64,000 nt of DNA from an uncultured Eubacteriales bacterium (lineage in GTDB: Bacteria > Bacillota > Clostridia > Peptostreptococcales > Anaerovoracaceae), in assembly GCA_900553025.1 (NCBI GenBank), contig USBT01000002.1, positions 1 to 64,000 of the forward strand, given 5' to 3'. Below the pieces are notes generated by a model, which had not been told where the DNA came from, made no database searches, and saw only the letters and a program-made list of their open reading frames with translations. Positions 1-8,335 of the stretch are shown here, in pieces; the first letter of the stretch is position 1, and every line of letters starts with the position of its first letter. The position numbers and the translations under genes are program-made.

Positions 1-106
1 TACCAACTCTTTTTGTCCACCCTATATCTTCTTAAAAACAACTTAAAATCGCCATGAAGACTGAAATTTCAATCTCCACAGCGATTTTTACCAACTCTTT
101 TTGTCC
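1..106. repeat. Direct repeat pair flanking an inverted repeat at the window edge
   Basis: An 18-bp sequence, TACCAACTCTTTTTGTCC, occurs at 1-18 and again at 89-106, 88 bp apart. Between the copies lies an inverted repeat, AAAATCGC at 45-52 with GCGATTTT at 81-88. The first copy is cut by the window edge, so this may be the end of a longer tandem array. Its function is unknown. Confidence 0.5.
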
Positions 107-115
107 TATAAGCCT

Positions 116-161
116 AAAAAAAACCTCCGAATCCATTCAGTTGAAATGAATCCAGAGGTTT
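116..161 (-). terminator. Probable intrinsic terminator of the alanine symporter gene
   Basis: On the reverse strand a hairpin with outer arms AAACCTC/GAGGTTT (121-127 and 155-161) and a short inner stem is followed by eight T residues. It lies about 70 bp beyond the stop of the reverse-strand symporter gene. A second inverted repeat, ATATACAGTAT at 166-176 with ATACTGTATAT at 194-204, sits between the stop and this hairpin. Confidence 0.6.
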
Positions 162-233
162 CATAATATACAGTATTGCGCTTATAAGAAGCCATACTGT
201 ATATATCTTATAATTTAATGTTTGCCTTTTAGC

Positions 234-1745
234 TTATTTCATTTTAGCCATTGCTTCTCTTTTTGCAGCCTTGAGGTCAGCATAATGAGTATCTACAATT
301 TCATCCCAAAGCTCACAGTTATCAAATCCTATATCCTCAGGAATGAAAACAGGGTCAAGACCCATCTTCTTCTGGTCCTCATAATCCTTTAGGATAGCAA
401 ATATTTTTTTAGACATAAGTGCCATAATAGGGAAGTTAAGCCAGCAGCATATACCAACACCAACATCGGCATAGTTCCATGCTGTTGTCATGTCCTTCAT
501 TGAAGCGAGCAATGCAAGCACTGCGATAATTAGACAACCAACTATGTATGAAATTTTCTTTGCTTTATCAGATGTTGCACTCAACAAATACTGTATGTTA
601 GCATCAGCATAAACAGCAAATGAAAGAAGTGTTGTAAATGCGAAGAAGAACATAGCGATTGTGATGAATGGAGCACCAAGTCCTGATACTAGTGTATCAA
701 TGGATGCCTGAACAAATCCAGGTCCAGCTTCCATGCCTTTTACAGCAGCTTCGCCTGCAAATAATAGTTTTCCATCCTCGCTTACGATATTGTACATACC
801 GGTAGAAAGCATCATAAGGGCTGTAGCTGTACATACAAGAAGGGTGTCAATATATACAGAAAATGCCTGAGCAAGTCCCTGTTTTGCTGGGTGAGAAACC
901 TCTGCTGTTGCAGCTGCATGCGCACCTGAACCCCAACCTGCCTCATTAGAGTAAACGCCTCTCTTAACACCTATCATAACAGTAGTTCCGAATACACCAC
1001 CAAAAGCAGCAGCAGGATCGAATGCAGATTTAAAAATAAGTGAAAACATAGCTGGAATCTGCTTAGCGTTTACTATCAGGATTATTACGGTAATAAGAAG
1101 ATATAATCCGGACATTATAGGTACAACATATGCTGCAAATGTTCCGATTCTACGAACACCACCGATTGTTACAAGAACAAATAGTCCAGCAACCACACAT
1201 CCTACTACTAGAGGGCTTATACCAACATTGTTAGCCTTAAATGCTGTTGAGATAGCATTGGACTGAACCGTAGGTCCTGTGATTGTCATTGCAAGAATGG
1301 TTGCAAGAGCAAATATGATAGCAAGAGGTTTGCATTTCAACCCTTTTTCGATGTAGTATGCTGGGCCTCCTCTATATTCGCCAACAACCTTGTCTTTATA
1401 AACCTGTGCAAGAGATGATTCTGCAAAAGCTGAGCCAGAGCCAACAAGGGCAATCAGCCACATCCAGAAAACAGCACCAGGTCCACCAACTCCTATAGCA
1501 CTTGCTACGCCGGCAATATTACCTGTTCCAACTCTGCCTCCTAAAGACATTGCGAAACCCTGGAATGAAGATACCCCATTCTCACTGCTCGATCCTCTTG
1601 CGAGCTGTCTAACCATTTCCTTAATTAGTCTGAACTGAGGAAATTTAAGACCAATGGATAAGAACAGACCTACTCCGATTGCGATGTAAACCAGAACCGG
1701 AGACCATAAAAATCCGTTTAAAAACGATGCGATGTCATTTAACAT
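234..1745 (-). CDS. Alanine/glycine:sodium symporter, AgcS family (copy 1)
   Basis: 503-residue polytopic membrane protein of the AgcS (alanine or glycine:cation symporter) family, which imports small neutral amino acids with Na+. Family hallmarks are visible: a glycine-rich GRVGTGNIAGVA stretch near residue 70, GGPGAVFWMW near 87, YRGGPAYYIEKGL near 123, and a NEAGWGSG motif in the middle. Length is normal for the family. The ATG at 1745 follows a GAGGAG Shine-Dalgarno. The gene stands alone between a terminator and a divergent promoter region. A second, diverged AgcS gene lies at 59.7 kb. The substrate (Ala, Gly or D-Ala) cannot be read from sequence. Confidence 0.93.
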   Translation of the reverse strand: MLNDIASFLNGFLWSPVLVYIAIGVGLFLSIGLKFPQFRLIKEMVRQLARGSSSENGVSSFQGFAMSLGGRVGTGNIAGVASAIGVGGPGAVFWMWLIALVGSGSAFAESSLAQVYKDKVVGEYRGGPAYYIEKGLKCKPLAIIFALATILAMTITGPTVQSNAISTAFKANNVGISPLVVGCVVAGLFVLVTIGGVRRIGTFAAYVVPIMSGLYLLITVIILIVNAKQIPAMFSLIFKSAFDPAAAFGGVFGTTVMIGVKRGVYSNEAGWGSGAHAAATAEVSHPAKQGLAQAFSVYIDTLLVCTATALMMLSTGMYNIVSEDGKLLFAGEAAVKGMEAGPGFVQASIDTLVSGLGAPFITIAMFFFAFTTLLSFAVYADANIQYLLSATSDKAKKISYIVGCLIIAVLALLASMKDMTTAWNYADVGVGICCWLNFPIMALMSKKIFAILKDYEDQKKMGLDPVFIPEDIGFDNCELWDEIVDTHYADLKAAKREAMAKMK

Positions 1746-1802
1746 TTCATTCTCCTCTCAAAATAATTACATAAAATAATTTATAAATATAACTTTGATA
1801 TT

Positions 1803-1832
1803 ATTTTATCTACGATATTCAAAAACACTCAA
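1803..1832 (-). promoter_or_regulatory. Candidate promoter for the reverse-strand AgcS gene
   Basis: On the reverse strand TTGAGT (1832-1827) and TAAAAT (1808-1803) are separated by 18 bp, about 60 bp upstream of the start codon. The boxes resemble a housekeeping sigma-factor promoter. Confidence 0.4.
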
Positions 1833-1897
1833 AAAGAATCAAAAGAATTTATTTGCAGAGAAATAAATATTTTTACAAAACAATTAACTGGAAAATA

Positions 1898-1926
1898 TTG
1901 ACAGGGAGGCTATTTAGATGTAAAAT
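1898..1926 (+). promoter_or_regulatory. Strong sigma-A-type promoter with very short leader
   Basis: TTGACA (1898-1903), a 17-bp spacer and TAAAAT (1921-1926) form a near-consensus promoter. A Shine-Dalgarno AAGGAGGG follows at 1932-1939 and an ATG at 1952, so the predicted untranslated leader is only about 20 nt. Confidence 0.7.
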
Positions 1927-2013
1927 ATTACAAGGAGGGTAAAAGAAGTAAATGATATACAAAATGAGAAAGAACTCTGAAGGTGTGTCCATAAAGGTAA
2001 GGTATGAATCAGG

Positions 2014-2679
2014 TTGGAATTAGCGAGGTTTTCGAATGCAAATATCAGAGGTTTTATTTCTGATAGTGAAATTAAGGGGAAATGTGTAGTTTTGCAGACT
2101 ACCTGGGATAGGACATTATTGGAGTACATGGAAAATAGTTTGAACTTTCAAGCCATTGTTTTGTTGCTAAGACAGTGCATTGACCTTGTTGAAGACATTG
2201 TTAAAAATAACTTTTTTCTGATGTATGTGGAATTTGATTTGGAGCACGTGTGGGTTAGCAATTTTGGGGCTTTGCAATTTCTTTATTTGCCAGCAGAAGA
2301 GGTAAGAGATGACCGAAGAGTCATGAGCTTTATTATGGAAATAGTTGAGAGAGTCAATACATCGGATGACATTAGCGAGATGGCTTTTAGAGATATTAAA
2401 GAGAAGATAGTGAGCATGCCTTTTTATAGCAGCTTTGATTTAAGAGAAATAATTGATTCGGCTGAAAAGAACTATTTAAAAATGATGGAATCAAAAGAGG
2501 AACCAAAGGAGGCATCAAAATCGGAATCAAAAGAGGAAGAACCCGTAGGCACTTCCTCAAATATTTCAGCGGTTTTTTCGCAGCTATACAATATCAATAC
2601 AGGAGAAATAATGACATATAACCCGGGAGATGTAATTGTTCTTTCGGATAGAAGTATAGATGATATCCAAATAAGTTAA
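2014..2679 (+). CDS. DUF6382-like protein, probably 5'-frameshifted and truncated
   Basis: The open frame from TTG 2014 encodes 221 residues that resemble the DUF6382 domain found N-terminal to FHA domains in Clostridia (for example FDLEHVWVSNFGALQFLYLP near residue 75). TTG 2014 has no ribosome-binding site. The good Shine-Dalgarno (1932-1939) serves ATG 1952, whose frame stops at 2021-2023 after 23 codons. Adding one T in GGTTGG at 2012-2017 would join the two frames, so the gene probably runs 1952-2679 with a 1-nt lesion. The C-terminus (NTGEIMTYNPGDVIVLSD) looks like the first strands of an FHA domain cut short, so a pseudogene is plausible. The family call is from memory and moderate. 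Confidence 0.6.
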   Translation: MELARFSNANIRGFISDSEIKGKCVVLQTTWDRTLLEYMENSLNFQAIVLLLRQCIDLVEDIVKNNFFLMYVEFDLEHVWVSNFGALQFLYLPAEEVRDDRRVMSFIMEIVERVNTSDDISEMAFRDIKEKIVSMPFYSSFDLREIIDSAEKNYLKMMESKEEPKEASKSESKEEEPVGTSSNISAVFSQLYNINTGEIMTYNPGDVIVLSDRSIDDIQIS

Positions 2680-2727
2680 CAATTATTTAACGATATAAGG
2701 CGTTATCAAAGGCTGTAGAATAATAGG

Positions 2728-4335
2728 CTATTTGATCAGGACATCTCCAGTCATATCAGGTGGAACTTCAAGTCCCATTAACGAGAGCAATGTAGGTGCG
2801 ATATCTGCGAGTTTGCCCCAGCGGCCCTGTGGTGCCATTACTTTGGAATTCTCCCTTCCACTGACATATTCTCCCCAGCCAGATGCCATTTCCTTGAACT
2901 CGCAAGGGTTTTGGCTTATATGGACGAGGGGAACAAGATTGAGTGAATGCGATGTAACAATGTTGTCGTTCTCATCAATCATTACATCTGAATTGCCATG
3001 GTCAGCAGTTAATAGGATTTGTCCGTCAAGTGAGAGAACGCAGTCGACAATTTCAGATACAAGAGTGTCAAGTTTTTCAACTGCCTTGATTGCCGCATCT
3101 ATGACACCGGTATGACCAACCATGTCGGAGTTTGCAAAGTTCAAAATAATCAAGTCATATTTTTCTGACTTTACGGCGTCTATCACCTTTTCTGTTACCT
3201 CAGGAGCACTCATCTCTGGCTTGAGGTCATAGGTTGCAACACTTGGTGATTTTACGAGGATTCTGTCCTCCCCATTGTATGGCTTTTCGACACCGCCGTT
3301 GAAGAAAAATGTAACATGTGCATATTTTTCTGTTTCGGCAATTCTAAGCTGCTTAAGGCCAAGAGATGAAATGTATTCACCGAGAGTGTTTTTGATCTGT
3401 CTAGGCGGATATGCCACGTGTATATTTTTGATTGTTGCATCGTAGACTGTCATTGTCACATAGTGTATATTTTCAAATAAATGAGGACGAGCCAGCTCGT
3501 TCAACTCTTCGTCTACAAATGAGCGTGTGATCTCCCTTGCTCTGTCAGGTCTGAAGTTGAACATGATGATGGAATCACCATCTCTGACAGGTTCTGCCCC
3601 ACGGATGAATGTAGGCGTAACGAACTCGTCAGTCTCGTCGCGATAATAAGCAGATTCAACTGCTTCGGATGCTGAATCGGCAATCAAATAATTAACCTTG
3701 CCAATAGGATTTTCACCCATAGTGAAGGCATCGTATGCGACTTGGACACGCTCCCATCGCTTGTCCCTGTCCATTCCGAAGTATCTTCCACCGATTGAAG
3801 CTATTTTGCCGATGCCTAGCTCAGAGATTTTTTTCTCAAGTGCGTCGATATACTTGCCTGCACATTGCGGAGGAACATCTCTGCCGTCCAGAAATGCGTG
3901 AATATAGACTTCCTTTATATCTCTTTGTTTTGCCATGTCCAGAAGGGCGAAAAGATGCTCAATATGGCTGTGAACACCGCCGTCTGAAAGAAGACCTAAA
4001 AGGTGCAGAGCTGAACCCTTTGACTTAGCACTGTCCATGGCTTCAACCAAAACCTGATTTTTGAAGAATTCGCCTTCTTCTATATCTTTTGAGATGAGAG
4101 ATAAATCTTGGTAGATTATGCGTCCTGCACCGATGTTCATATGTCCGACTTCGGAGTTGCCCATCTGACTATCTGGAAGACCGACAGACTGACCGCAGGC
4201 AATAAGCTTGGTCCATGGATATTTTGTGAATATCGCATCGAGGTTAGGGGTGTTTGCCTGCGCTATAGCATTTCCAAAACTATGTGAATTTAGACCGAAT
4301 CCATCGAGGATCATCAACATCGCTTGCTTTCTCAT
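2728..4335 (-). CDS. gpmI: 2,3-bisphosphoglycerate-independent phosphoglycerate mutase
   Basis: 535-residue cofactor-independent phosphoglycerate mutase, interconverting 3- and 2-phosphoglycerate in glycolysis with two Mn2+ ions. The N-terminal ILDGFG carries the first metal Asp (D11). The catalytic serine is in MGNSEVGHMNIGAG (S61), and a second metal motif, TADHGNSD, lies near residue 450. Length is slightly above the usual 510-515. ATG 4335 follows AAAGGAGAAG. The gene is convergent with the DUF6382-like gene and divergent from addA. It sits apart from other glycolytic genes in this window. Confidence 0.96.
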   Translation of the reverse strand: MRKQAMLMILDGFGLNSHSFGNAIAQANTPNLDAIFTKYPWTKLIACGQSVGLPDSQMGNSEVGHMNIGAGRIIYQDLSLISKDIEEGEFFKNQVLVEAMDSAKSKGSALHLLGLLSDGGVHSHIEHLFALLDMAKQRDIKEVYIHAFLDGRDVPPQCAGKYIDALEKKISELGIGKIASIGGRYFGMDRDKRWERVQVAYDAFTMGENPIGKVNYLIADSASEAVESAYYRDETDEFVTPTFIRGAEPVRDGDSIIMFNFRPDRAREITRSFVDEELNELARPHLFENIHYVTMTVYDATIKNIHVAYPPRQIKNTLGEYISSLGLKQLRIAETEKYAHVTFFFNGGVEKPYNGEDRILVKSPSVATYDLKPEMSAPEVTEKVIDAVKSEKYDLIILNFANSDMVGHTGVIDAAIKAVEKLDTLVSEIVDCVLSLDGQILLTADHGNSDVMIDENDNIVTSHSLNLVPLVHISQNPCEFKEMASGWGEYVSGRENSKVMAPQGRWGKLADIAPTLLSLMGLEVPPDMTGDVLIK

Positions 4336-4367
4336 CTTTCTTCTCCTTTAAAAATAAAATGTAATTT

Positions 4368-4394
4368 AATTATATCAGATGTTTTGATATAATT
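4368..4394. promoter_or_regulatory. Palindromic divergent promoter, gpmI/addA
   Basis: Perfect 10-bp arms AATTATATCA (4368-4377) and TGATATAATT (4385-4394) flank a 7-bp loop. Each arm contains an extended -10 element TGATATAAT, one reading right into addA (4385-4393) and one reading left into gpmI (4377-4369). No good -35 box is seen for either. Confidence 0.55.
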
Positions 4395-4446
4395 AAAGGC
4401 GGAGTCAATTTTGGCTTTTGTTGCCATTGCTTTTGGTGTTTGAGCC

Positions 4447-7400
4447 ATGGCAGGTGTTAAGTGGAATAGAGAACAAAATATTGCAATTCACGCAAGGGCG
4501 AAGAATATACTTGTGGCGGCTGCAGCGGGGTCAGGAAAGACTGCTGTAATGGTTGAGAGAGTCTTGAGGCTGATACTTTCAGGTGTTCCACTTGAGAAAA
4601 TGTTGATAGTAACTTTCACAAACGCGTCGACTGCTGAAATGAAGTCGAGGATAAGAATGGCCCTCAAAGCTGGTATAGAGAAATCAAAGAACCAGAAAGA
4701 GAGAAGAATTTTTAGGGAGCAGCTAGATGCACTTTCGACAGCTGACATAAGTAACTTCCACGGCTTTGCAATGAAGATAATTAATCAGTTTTTCCACAAG
4801 CTACCTGAGATTGAGCCAGGGTATAGGGTCGAGGACGAACTGAAAATTAGAGCAATCTCAAGCGAAGTTGTAGAAGAATTGTTTTTTGACTATTTCAATT
4901 CACAGGATGAAAATCACGAAAAGTTCATAGCATTTCTCGATGACTATAGCAACGGCAGAAACTTTGATAGTATTAAGAACAAAATAATTGCTCTCCACGC
5001 AGAAATCAGAAACATTCCTCGATATGAGGATGTAGTTCATAAAATGATCGATGACTACAAGGGTATAAAAACTCAGGATGATCTGGATGCGTATCTTGGA
5101 AGCAAGGAGAAAATTTCGAAATATTACGATAACATAGTTGAAGAAAATAACTCGAAAAAGAAAAAGTCGAAGAATAAAGCTGACGAGTCTGACGAGAAAA
5201 AGAAAGAGCTTTTTAAACCGACACTGAATGCACTAACGCATGCTGCCTTTATTATGGAACTCGTGCTGGATTTTGATGACAGGTTCAGAGCAGCAAAGAA
5301 AGAGGCGGGTGTCATAGATTTTTCGGACATTGAACATTTTGCAATCAAACTGCTTGATGAAGAGAGTGTTGCGGATTTTTATTCAAAGAAATTCGACTAT
5401 ATATTTGTAGACGAGTACCAGGATACAAGTGCACTGCAAGAATATTTTATTGATAAAATTTCCAAGAAAAGCAGTCTGTTTATGGTCGGAGATATCAAGC
5501 AGAGTATATACAGGTTTAGAAATGCAGAACCCCAGATTTTCCAGGAGAAATACGATAGGTTTACACCCGAAAAAGATGCTTTGGCTGAGGTATATGGGAA
5601 AGACGGAACTGATGAACCTACTGAGGTATACGGAAAAAACGGAACTGATGAACCTGAAGTGGATATTGCATCTTCTGTGACCAATGAGTCAGCTGGGGAG
5701 AATAAACATTCTGGAGCGGACGAGTCTGATGGCAGAGCGAATTTTGATTTTGAGGATCAATCTATAAGGATTGATCTGTCTGCAAACTATAGGAGTAAAA
5801 AATATATTCTCGATGCTGTAAATACCCTTTTTCGCGGCAGAATGGATGGATATAACGAGGAAAGTGAGCTTAAGATAGGAGCGCCAAATCCGGAGAATGT
5901 AATACACGAACCGACATATCACTTTGTGAATGTAGACAAAAACGAAGACGTAAACCGTGATGAACTCGAAGCCATACTTGTTGCAAAAATAATTAAGGAC
6001 CATTTGGGACAGGAGTATTTTGTTGAAGGGGATGAGGAAGATCCCGAAACGGGCGAAAAGGTAAAGATCAGCAAGAGAAAAACTCTTGAATACCAAGACA
6101 TGGTTATTTTGTCGAGGACGGTTTCGGGGTATGGAACGAATTTGGCGAAGAAGCTCGTAGAACTAGGTATACCAGCCTATGTTACGAAGAAGAGCGATTT
6201 TTTTGAAGCTATAGAAGTCAGAATTTTTCTATGCCTACTGCAGGTGGTAGAAAATAGACTTTCAGACATACCTCTTTTGGCGTTGCTTAAATCAGAAATT
6301 TATGGCTTCACGGACGACGAACTCGCCAGGATTGCACTCATGAATGAAGAAAACTTTTACCTTAGTATGATGTCATACGTGGAATCAGGTGAACGCGAAG
6401 AGTTAATACAGAAAATAAGACGCTTTGATGAGCAAATAGAAAGGTTTAGGACGCTCGCGATAGGAGAGAGTCTTGATGAATTTTTGTGGCACTTGATGCA
6501 GGATACAAACTATTATATGATGGCAGGAGCGATGCCACTTGGCGATGTAAGACAGGCTAATCTTCAGTATCTAATAGAACTCGCATTGGACTATGAGGAA
6601 AGGGGTAATTTGGGGCTGGCAGGATATCTTGACATGCTAAATCGCATCAAAATAGACGAAAATCTCAATATGGAAGAGGCTGATGTAACAGGAGAAGGTT
6701 CAAATGCTGTAAAGATTGCGAGCATACACTGGAGTAAAGGCCTTGAATTTCCAATGGTAATTTTGACGGGATATAATCGCAAGATGAATAGGGCAAGCTA
6801 TAACTGGAACTTCCACAAGGATATCGGACTTGCACTCAAGTCGATCAACCCGAATAAGGTCAAACCAGATGATACGATATTGACTAGGCTAATCAAAGAC
6901 ATCAAGGACAATGAGGAAGATGAAGAGTCGATGAGGGCACTTTATGTCGCATTGACGAGGGCAAAGGATTTCCTTTATGTCGTAGGTGTGCAGCCGAAGA
7001 TGAATTATAAGTCGCTAAACACCCTTGTTGAGTGGAATGGGAAGAGGCAGGACTATGTAGCTGATGATATTTTAGAATTTGAACAAGAAATTATGGGTAG
7101 CTATAACGAGCGTCGAGAAGGCACAAAACATTTCGCTGAGAATGGGGATAGTGCGGAGATTTTTGATGAGTCTGTGTTTGAAAATGTCAAACGGAAACTT
7201 GAGTATGTATATCCATATGAATATGCCAAAGATATAAAGCCAAAGTATACGGCGACTGAGATTAATAAATGGCGACCTGATGAGAATGAATTTTTTGAGT
7301 TCTCGAGCAGATCGGGATCTGTAGCTAAGAAGGCTGAGTTAAAAAACACTTCAGAGCTTGCAACGCCTCGATTTCTTGCAGGAAAGCAAACATTATCTGC

Positions 7401-8193
7401 TTCTCGACGAGGTAGTCTTTACCACAAAATATTAGAAATGTGTGATTACCAAGCTGCAGTTGCGGCAACCGTGAAAGATTGTGAAGATGTGAAATGGTCA
7501 GATTCTGAGGATTACAAAACTATTAATAAAGACTCCTCTAATGACTCCTCAATTTCGGCGCCGTCAGGCTTGCCGATTTCGTCAAATGCATATTTGAATG
7601 AACTGGTTTCTAATCTTGTGAAAAAAGAGATTATAAATGCAGATGAATTGACGCAAATTTCACTCGATAATATATGTCAATTCTTTGAAAGTAACCTTGC
7701 GGAGAGAATGGCAATTGCAGAGGCTAAAGGTCAACTTTATAAAGAGAAACAATTCATTTATATGTCAACACCGAAAAATGAATTTTTTACTTCATCCGAA
7801 GAGATGTTAATAAATGCGAATAACTTTGATATCTCAAATAATTCTGAACTTTTAGGAGAAAATATAATTGTCCAAGGAATAATCGATGCCTTCTTTATAG
7901 AAGAAAATGAAAACGGAGAGAAGCACTTTGTACTGGTGGACTTTAAGACAAACTGGCTCAATGAAAACAATCTGGATAGAGAAATTCATAGGCTGAAGGA
8001 ATTATACAAAAGACAGATGCTGACTTACGAGAAAGCTCTGAAACACAGCAATTATGCAGACCAAATATATATCGGAGAACGCAACAAATCCTGTTTTAAA
8101 ATGGATAGCTCCCAATATTTCGATACGGGTATGGAACCTGAGATTGAAAAAATCATTTATCATATTGGGACAAATATCTGTATTAAATATTAA
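4447..8193 (+). CDS. addA: Helicase-exonuclease AddAB, subunit AddA
   Basis: 1248-residue UvrD-like helicase fused to a RecB-family nuclease, the Gram-positive counterpart of RecB that processes double-strand DNA ends. Walker A is AAAGSGKT (residues 25-32), Walker B DEYQDT (322-327), followed by GDIKQSIYRFRNAEP. The C-terminal nuclease shows D1147 (GIIDAFF) and VDFKTNW (D1165, K1167), the expected catalytic residues. The start is fixed by an in-frame stop at 4441-4443, although no clear Shine-Dalgarno precedes ATG 4447. A tandem repeat of 12 residues (380-391, 392-403) lies in an acidic insert after the DEYQDT motif. addB, usually adjacent, is not in the window. Confidence 0.95.
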   Translation: MAGVKWNREQNIAIHARAKNILVAAAAGSGKTAVMVERVLRLILSGVPLEKMLIVTFTNASTAEMKSRIRMALKAGIEKSKNQKERRIFREQLDALSTADISNFHGFAMKIINQFFHKLPEIEPGYRVEDELKIRAISSEVVEELFFDYFNSQDENHEKFIAFLDDYSNGRNFDSIKNKIIALHAEIRNIPRYEDVVHKMIDDYKGIKTQDDLDAYLGSKEKISKYYDNIVEENNSKKKKSKNKADESDEKKKELFKPTLNALTHAAFIMELVLDFDDRFRAAKKEAGVIDFSDIEHFAIKLLDEESVADFYSKKFDYIFVDEYQDTSALQEYFIDKISKKSSLFMVGDIKQSIYRFRNAEPQIFQEKYDRFTPEKDALAEVYGKDGTDEPTEVYGKNGTDEPEVDIASSVTNESAGENKHSGADESDGRANFDFEDQSIRIDLSANYRSKKYILDAVNTLFRGRMDGYNEESELKIGAPNPENVIHEPTYHFVNVDKNEDVNRDELEAILVAKIIKDHLGQEYFVEGDEEDPETGEKVKISKRKTLEYQDMVILSRTVSGYGTNLAKKLVELGIPAYVTKKSDFFEAIEVRIFLCLLQVVENRLSDIPLLALLKSEIYGFTDDELARIALMNEENFYLSMMSYVESGEREELIQKIRRFDEQIERFRTLAIGESLDEFLWHLMQDTNYYMMAGAMPLGDVRQANLQYLIELALDYEERGNLGLAGYLDMLNRIKIDENLNMEEADVTGEGSNAVKIASIHWSKGLEFPMVILTGYNRKMNRASYNWNFHKDIGLALKSINPNKVKPDDTILTRLIKDIKDNEEDEESMRALYVALTRAKDFLYVVGVQPKMNYKSLNTLVEWNGKRQDYVADDILEFEQEIMGSYNERREGTKHFAENGDSAEIFDESVFENVKRKLEYVYPYEYAKDIKPKYTATEINKWRPDENEFFEFSSRSGSVAKKAELKNTSELATPRFLAGKQTLSASRRGSLYHKILEMCDYQAAVAATVKDCEDVKWSDSEDYKTINKDSSNDSSISAPSGLPISSNAYLNELVSNLVKKEIINADELTQISLDNICQFFESNLAERMAIAEAKGQLYKEKQFIYMSTPKNEFFTSSEEMLINANNFDISNNSELLGENIIVQGIIDAFFIEENENGEKHFVLVDFKTNWLNENNLDREIHRLKELYKRQMLTYEKALKHSNYADQIYIGERNKSCFKMDSSQYFDTGMEPEIEKIIYHIGTNICIKY

Positions 8194-8335
8194 GAAATGT
8201 GTGATTTAGCACATTTTAGGGTATAAAGTCCTAAGACTGATGATTGATGCAATTTGTGATGCAGATTTTATTGCGTAAATTTCTCGTTGATGAATATAGC
8301 GAATATTAAAATCTGGGTTGCACATGGAGGTAATG

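Noticed and set aside
5689..6096. Reverse-strand open frame of 135 codons inside addA
   Set aside because: Antisense to continuous AddA helicase sequence; no family resemblance.
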